From Diplocarpon mali (Eukaryota > Ascomycota > Leotiomycetes > Helotiales > Drepanopezizaceae): a stretch of DNA of 64,000 nucleotides. The stretch is from NCBI GenBank assembly GCA_024741835.1, contig JAENRP010000057.1, forward strand, positions 1 through 64,000, in the 5' to 3' direction. The notes beneath the pieces were generated by a model. That model was not told where the DNA came from. It saw nothing but the letters and a program-made list of their open reading frames with translations, and ran no database searches. Of this stretch, positions 58,992-64,000 are shown piece by piece (the stretch's first letter is position 1; every line of letters begins with the position of its first letter). The translations under genes and the position numbers were made by a program.

Positions 58992-60787
58992 TCTGTCCGA
59001 GGTGAAGTGTCGGTTTCCTGCAGCTCGCTATGGTTTGAGTTGCGAAATCCGATGAATGCAGATAGATTCCCAGGGCGAGCATTGCCCTATTTCGGGAATC
59101 AGAAGTGTCAGATCGCGCCGAGCAGAGCGGGATGATAAGTTGAACTGGACGTGACAGACGAACCGTTCTGGGTGTTCGACCTCTCTCGGCTTATGCTGCA
59201 GCAAACGGGTTACGGCCAAGAGCTCGAGACTGGCGAACCGGTCACATACATCTGAGGAGGAGAAGGAAGAGACAGCTCTCGAGGGATGCCGTGTGATCTG
59301 AAGGTGACTATGAGTAGAAGCTTGGGGGGAGAAAAATGCCACGCCGGAAGACGTCAACGTATGCTGAGCGGCACAAGAACGTTCAGACGGTACCAGGCCA
59401 GTGCGACGAGTTGACGAAGATATGGCATGGTACATGAAGCATATACCGTGAATAGAGGCCGACGACGTCAAGCAAGACGGCAAGAAGCGGATGCGAGCGA
59501 GGGAGGGAGTGTGGAAGAAGGCGGAGGAGGTTGGGGGAGGAAATATGCGTGGTGTCGCCCTGGCGCTGGTCTAAGACATTTGAGAGCCAGTGAATTGGAT
59601 TGGAATACATCCCTTTTTCCTTTTTTTCATCCCACTGGGGAACCGAGGGTCAGGGCAGAGACTTCTGCAGCTGCTGCTACTCCTGCCGCTACTATTGCTA
59701 GCGGCAGGAAGCCGCAGCCACTGTCGATTCTTCGAGATGATACGTCGAACAGCTCGTGAGCGGAAAGCGTGCGACCGGCGGCCAGAATCAAGCCGAGTCC
59801 AGAGTCGAGAGTCTCTGGCGACACGTTCGAATGAAGCAGAGTGGAGTACCTGGGTGTCCGAGGAGCAGTCGAGTCCCCGTGCAAGTCAGTCGGTAGAAGT
59901 ACGGACAGTCGCCGCAGGGGCTTACCGCTAGGACATTTAATCCTAGGATGAGTAGATAAAGTAGTTATCCAGGCGAGCCCTGTTCCGAACGAATCTCGCA
60001 GTTCTCATCCAAGTCAAACTCAGAGACTAGATGCCGCCCGAGAAGAGAGGCGGTTGCTCTGGCTCGGGTCAGGGGAAAGCCGCATGCAAACTCGCGTGGG
60101 AACGAGTGAACAGCCACGGCGGAAGACTGTGTAGGAAGCATGTAGTATATCCGTACAGCCACAACTTGGGACGCGCCGGTATGAGGACCACCTCGGGGTC
60201 GGATCCTGGATGAGTTGCCTCCTCGCGAAGGATGGGGAGCTCGAGCGTGTGCGTTGCGGTGCGCAGTGCGCAGTGCCGCAGCTCTACTCTGGCGAGGATT
60301 CGTCCAAACCAGCTGGGATCACGTGCCGAGTGTGACTGGTGGTGAGGGTGAGTGTCCATGCTTCGCAGGCATGGCGTCAGCAAGTACGCGCAGAGCACGA
60401 GCAGTCAGTCGCTACGAACTTCAAATCATATCATATCATATCCATGGGGTACCGTCCTGTCCTGTAATCCCTACCGTGCCAGCTGCCGCCCTGGCCGCAT
60501 TGCGGGTTGCGGGGTCGCCATTGTCACAATATCGATTGTAGTACGCCTCCCTGGCCCGCTTCCCACCGATTGATAGCTACCAGATACCGGTATTCGGCCG
60601 GTTTCGCACGTTTCCAAGATGTCGACCCGACTGAGATGCAGCCACTCCCGAGAAATGCCACGCCGTGCAATGCTGGCCATAATGCTTTGATACCCACGCG
60701 TGTGCCCATTCGCCGCCACCAAACGCCACGAAAAAGAAAAGAAAAAAAGCAAAATAATAGGAAAAGCAATGTCGAAATTCAAATCAT
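58992..60787. other. Intergenic
   Basis: About 1.8 kb between the promoter of the 797-residue gene and the 3' end of Sen1. ORFs here (for example 59028-59483) have no family signal. An imperfect CTGCTGCTACTCCTG-like repeat lies at 59667-59705. Confidence 0.4.
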
Positions 60788-63700
60788 CTAGTTTCTCTTG
60801 GGAGGCTTGCGCTGAATGAAGGGATCCGCTGCTGGCCGAGGACGTCGAGGTGGGGGCACCCCCCCTGGGGGTCGTGGTCGAGCCTTTGCTTTCGCGGCTT
60901 GTTGGGCTTGCAGTGCCTCTTCGATTGAAGATATCTGGCCCCGAGGTGGGCCGGGCTGAGCCTGTCAATGTTAGTTCACGTTCGCCAGATCTTTTCAAAG
61001 CATAGTCAGGCAATATACCCTTTTGGAGGGTCCGGACTCCTGTTCGCCGTCTCCCAGATCTCGTGGTCGCTTAGCAAGAGCAGCACTAGTGTTATTTGCA
61101 ACAGGAACCTTGGGCTTTATGTCCAACGCATCTGGAGATCGGGCTACCTTCGGCGCTATGTTCTTACTGGCTCCACTGATAGAGGATGTCCTAGAGCTGC
61201 TGATACTTGGGGCGCCGACCACATCAGTATCGTCGTCTTCGTCGTTGTGACCAGCAGCGGTGGTGCTGCCGTTTGACGAAACAGCTGGGCCCGTGGAAAC
61301 GGCCAACGAGCCAGCATTCCCGTTTACCTGAGCTGGTCGAGCCTTCACTGGAGGCTGACCACCACGAGCTGTTGGCTTCGACAAGAGGGCCATTACATCA
61401 CCAGTAGTGTATCTTCCGCGGGTTTTCGCATCCTCGATGAGCTTGTTCCAGAACTGACCTTGCTTCAATGATCGAGAATCTCCAAGGACCCAGAGGGAGG
61501 ACTTTGCCCGAGTCAGGCCGACGTTCATACGTCTGATATCTCCCAAGAAACCAATACCTCCAGTGGCCTTGGCTCGAACGCAAGAGAAGATGATAATTTC
61601 GCGCTCACGACCTTGGAAGGCATCCGTGGTATTGAACTCGATCTCGTCAAATATGCCATCGCCGTATCTACGGTTGAAGCGCGCCTTCATCTCGTTCAAC
61701 TGAGCCTTGTAGCTCGTGATGATACCAATCTTACCCTTGAAATCGACATTTTGGTAATCGGCTTTCAAGCGTGCGTATAGCTGGAGAGCTGCATTGAGCT
61801 CCGGAACGTTGATGAACGAATGGCCCTGTAACTGTTTGGTCTGAGTACCCTCAACATCGAAGAACCGATATGGTCCGAGAATAGTGCTTGCGTGCCACGG
61901 CTGTTCTCTCAACCTTGCCATTCCAGGACCGTCGATCAACTTGCTGTTGTAGAACTGCTCGCTTGGAAAGCTACTGATCTCAGGATGCATACGATATTGC
62001 GTATCAAGAAGGTGCACGTCCTTAGGATGGTTCTTCTGCATTCTAACGAACAGACTCTGCTCGTACCCAAAGCTCTGAGCAGATCTTGATAGGACGGTAG
62101 GTGGGAGCTGTTCGGGATCACCAACGAGGATGCATTTGGAGCATCCGTACTTGAGCGGAATGAGGGCACTCAGTTCGATACACTGCGCAGCTTCGTCGAT
62201 GATGACCGTCTCAAATTCTACATCAAGGTTTCGGAACATGTCGTGTCCACTACCACTGAGCGTGGAGCAGAGAATGTGAGCGCCGTTGACGATCTCCTGC
62301 TGGAAACGACGTCGATTGATCTCGTTCTGGCGCGCATACGAATTGCCAGTTTGCTTATCTTCGTCAATCTTGGCGCCTATCATAGCTTGGCCTCGCTTCA
62401 GTTGATCGAACTCTTGGCGGAGGTTACGCTCCTTGATGCTATCGTTCTCCTTTTGAGCTTCATCCATCAAAGGTCGAATGACATTCAAGCGCTCTTTAAT
62501 TTGCGCGGCATCTTTGTGCAACTTCTCGCGATCGTTTTGCACTTTGTCCCTGTCCTTGCTATTGCCCTCGAGCTTTCTCTGCACCAGCTCGTCAAGCATG
62601 ACGTCCTTCACCGCAGCATTGATAGCATCGCTTCGACCAATACGGATAACATTAATATTCTGGCGAGGACCGTTCAACGGTAGGACACCCTCCTTCAATC
62701 TGACTACCAGTTCATCCACAGCTGCATTACTGGGCGCACAAATGAGGAGTTTCTTCTTGGGGGCTGTACTTGCGGCTGGTTGGCCTGGGGCTGCGGGCTT
62801 CTGCTGAGCCTGCTGTTGGGCCTGTTGCTGTAGAGTCTGGGTGAGGAGAGAGCCAATCATGGCGACAATAGTCTTCGTCTTGCCGGATCCCGGGGGTCTG
62901 CAAGTCATGTAAGTAATAGGTACTTCGTGGGAGAAACAACAAGACTGACCCCTGAATCAGCGTGAATCCATCGTTGTCGTGAGCGGACAAGATAGCCTGA
63001 GCTTGTCCCTTGTTGAGATTGTATTTGGAGGAAACGGTCGAAATTTTGTCATCTGAGTACTTCTGGAGTGGAGATGGCTTTGCCTCCAAGACCTCCGTGC
63101 ACAAGTCATAATACTCTAAGCTGCTCAGAGCTGCATACTCACGCTGCGTGGTCGTCATATCTGCAATTTTTACGACATGAAGCTTACCATTAGGAACCAC
63201 GAACTGCAACAGAGCCGGCTTGGTATCCCGGCTGATAAGATATGTGACTTCAAGCACATCCTTCTTGCGGGTGGTACGGTTGACGCGTGCTAGACAATGT
63301 GGCTCTGATTGGTTTTCCATTGGATCTGGGCTTTGTGATAAGAGAACAATGTCACGTTCAGACACAAGGAGATCTCGGTTATTCGATATCGGCATGTTAG
63401 TGCTCACTTCCATGAACTTGTCAACGGAAAGTCGATTGAGGACCTTGATCTCAATCGGCTTGTGATTGTTCTCATCCCTGGCGGTCACCAGAGAACGCCA
63501 AACTTCGGAGGTCAGTAAGGGCGCAAATGTTGACTTGTACAGATCCAGGTCCAGATATTTGTTATCAATCCTCCTACAGTCATTATTGCTTGGCGGATTA
63601 TCGCCGGTGTGGAAGATATCCCAATTGAGAATTTCCAGGTACAGCCGGTCCATGTTCGGCTCCACCCGAGCACGGAGATCCTTTGCTGAGCGCTGTACCT

Positions 63701-64000
63701 TGGTCTTCTTGACTGGACCTGCATTTACCAGCGCGCGAGCTCGCCGTCTGCTTTCCTCGTACTCGGCAACCGCCTTGTTGGTGTCTTTTCTTCGCGTCAC
63801 AAGAGCATTGGTCTCGTCCTCATCGCCATCCTCCTCGCTCTCGTCGTCGGATGATCCGACCATGATCTCATTACGACTAGGGGCATGGTCTTTGCCTGCG
63901 ATCCCACCAATGCTGCTGAGACCAGATCCTTGTCCCCGAATGGATGCCGGTTCTCGAAGAGCTCTCGCCTTAGCAGCCGCATCGGCTCTGTTCTTCGCAT
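60788..64000 (-). CDS. sen1: Sen1 RNA/DNA helicase, 5'-truncated by the window
   Basis: Exons seen are 62950-64000 (continuing beyond the window), 61019-62897 and 60788-60961; introns are 52 and 57 bp. The first splits the Walker A region (TLIQG/PPGSGKTKTIVAMIG). SF1B motifs in order: GSGKTKT, CAPSNAAVDELVVRL, VIIDEAAQCIELSALIPL, GDPEQLPPTV, LDTQYRMHPEISSFPS, TTDAFQGREREIIIFS and NVGLTRAKSSLWVLGD. The N-terminal visible part has the acidic SSDDESEEDGDEDE run and the domain before the helicase. The C-terminus is basic and Pro-rich (AKARPRPPGGVPPPRRPRP). Sen1 ends non-coding RNA transcription and removes R-loops in the nucleus. The frame remains open to base 64000, so the N-terminus is missing. 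Confidence 0.93.

Noticed and set aside
59028..59483. 151-codon minus-strand ORF upstream of the 797-residue gene
   Set aside because: No motif or family signal, and no splice that joins it to the main ORF; most likely the 5' leader.

Overview
The window is nuclear DNA of a filamentous ascomycete (Pezizomycotina; Leotiomycetes-like is only a guess). The evidence is: short introns, mostly 44-83 bp, with GTRNGT donors and CTRAY branch sites; no operons; intergenic gaps of 0.2-3 kb; fungus-specific families (Chs5, Las17, CipC/DUF3759-type, Ser/Thr-rich GPI protein, F-box-like proteins); and a TA-rich, gene-free left edge that looks RIP-degraded. Gene models were built by hand: each intron was placed where donor, acceptor, phase and family alignment agree.

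Layout. 1-2.6 kb: TA-rich, no genes. 2.9-10.5 kb: MFS drug:H+ antiporter (-), syntaxin-18/Ufe1 SNARE (+), cytosolic aspartate aminotransferase with a GC-AG intron (+), CipC/DUF3759 small stress protein (+). 10.6-15.5 kb: intronless Prp22-type DEAH helicase (-) and a GPI-anchored secreted protein (-). 15.5-18.3 kb: empty. 18.3-19.95 kb: complex I NDUFS4 (-) and ATP synthase subunit f (+), divergent across 257 bp. 21-25 kb: 1300-residue disordered protein (+). 25.5-26.3 kb: broken SAM-methyltransferase of a secondary-metabolism type (-). 26.6-31.3 kb: class I/II aminotransferase (-) and a type II membrane glycosyltransferase-like protein (-). 32.9-34.7 kb: mitochondrial Mg2+ channel Mrs2 (-). 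36.5 kb: a 64-residue putatively lipidated membrane miniprotein (-). 38-40.4 kb: F-box/2EXR-like remnant (-) and F-box-like protein (+). 41-44.4 kb: XPF/Rad1 nuclease (-), divergent from an 85-residue protein (+). 45.5-52.7 kb: Las17/WASP (+), eIF1A (-), unknown 204-residue protein (+), Chs5 (+), SDR oxidoreductase (+). 54.6-59 kb: zinc-dependent medium-chain (butanediol/polyol) dehydrogenase (-) and a 797-residue disordered protein with a C-terminal coiled coil (-). 60.8 kb to the end: Sen1 helicase (-), cut at its 5' side by the window edge.

Most genes are single-copy housekeeping functions: RNA processing (Prp22, Sen1), DNA repair (XPF), translation start (eIF1A), mitochondrial energy and Mg2+ (NDUFS4, ATP17, Mrs2), and secretion/actin (Ufe1, Chs5, Las17). 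They do not form one pathway. I found no convincing new multi-gene system. The best candidates for something undescribed are the MGxxxSC miniprotein, the methyltransferase relic beside an aminotransferase, the hairpin in the shared complex I/complex V promoter, and several unusual splicing arrangements.
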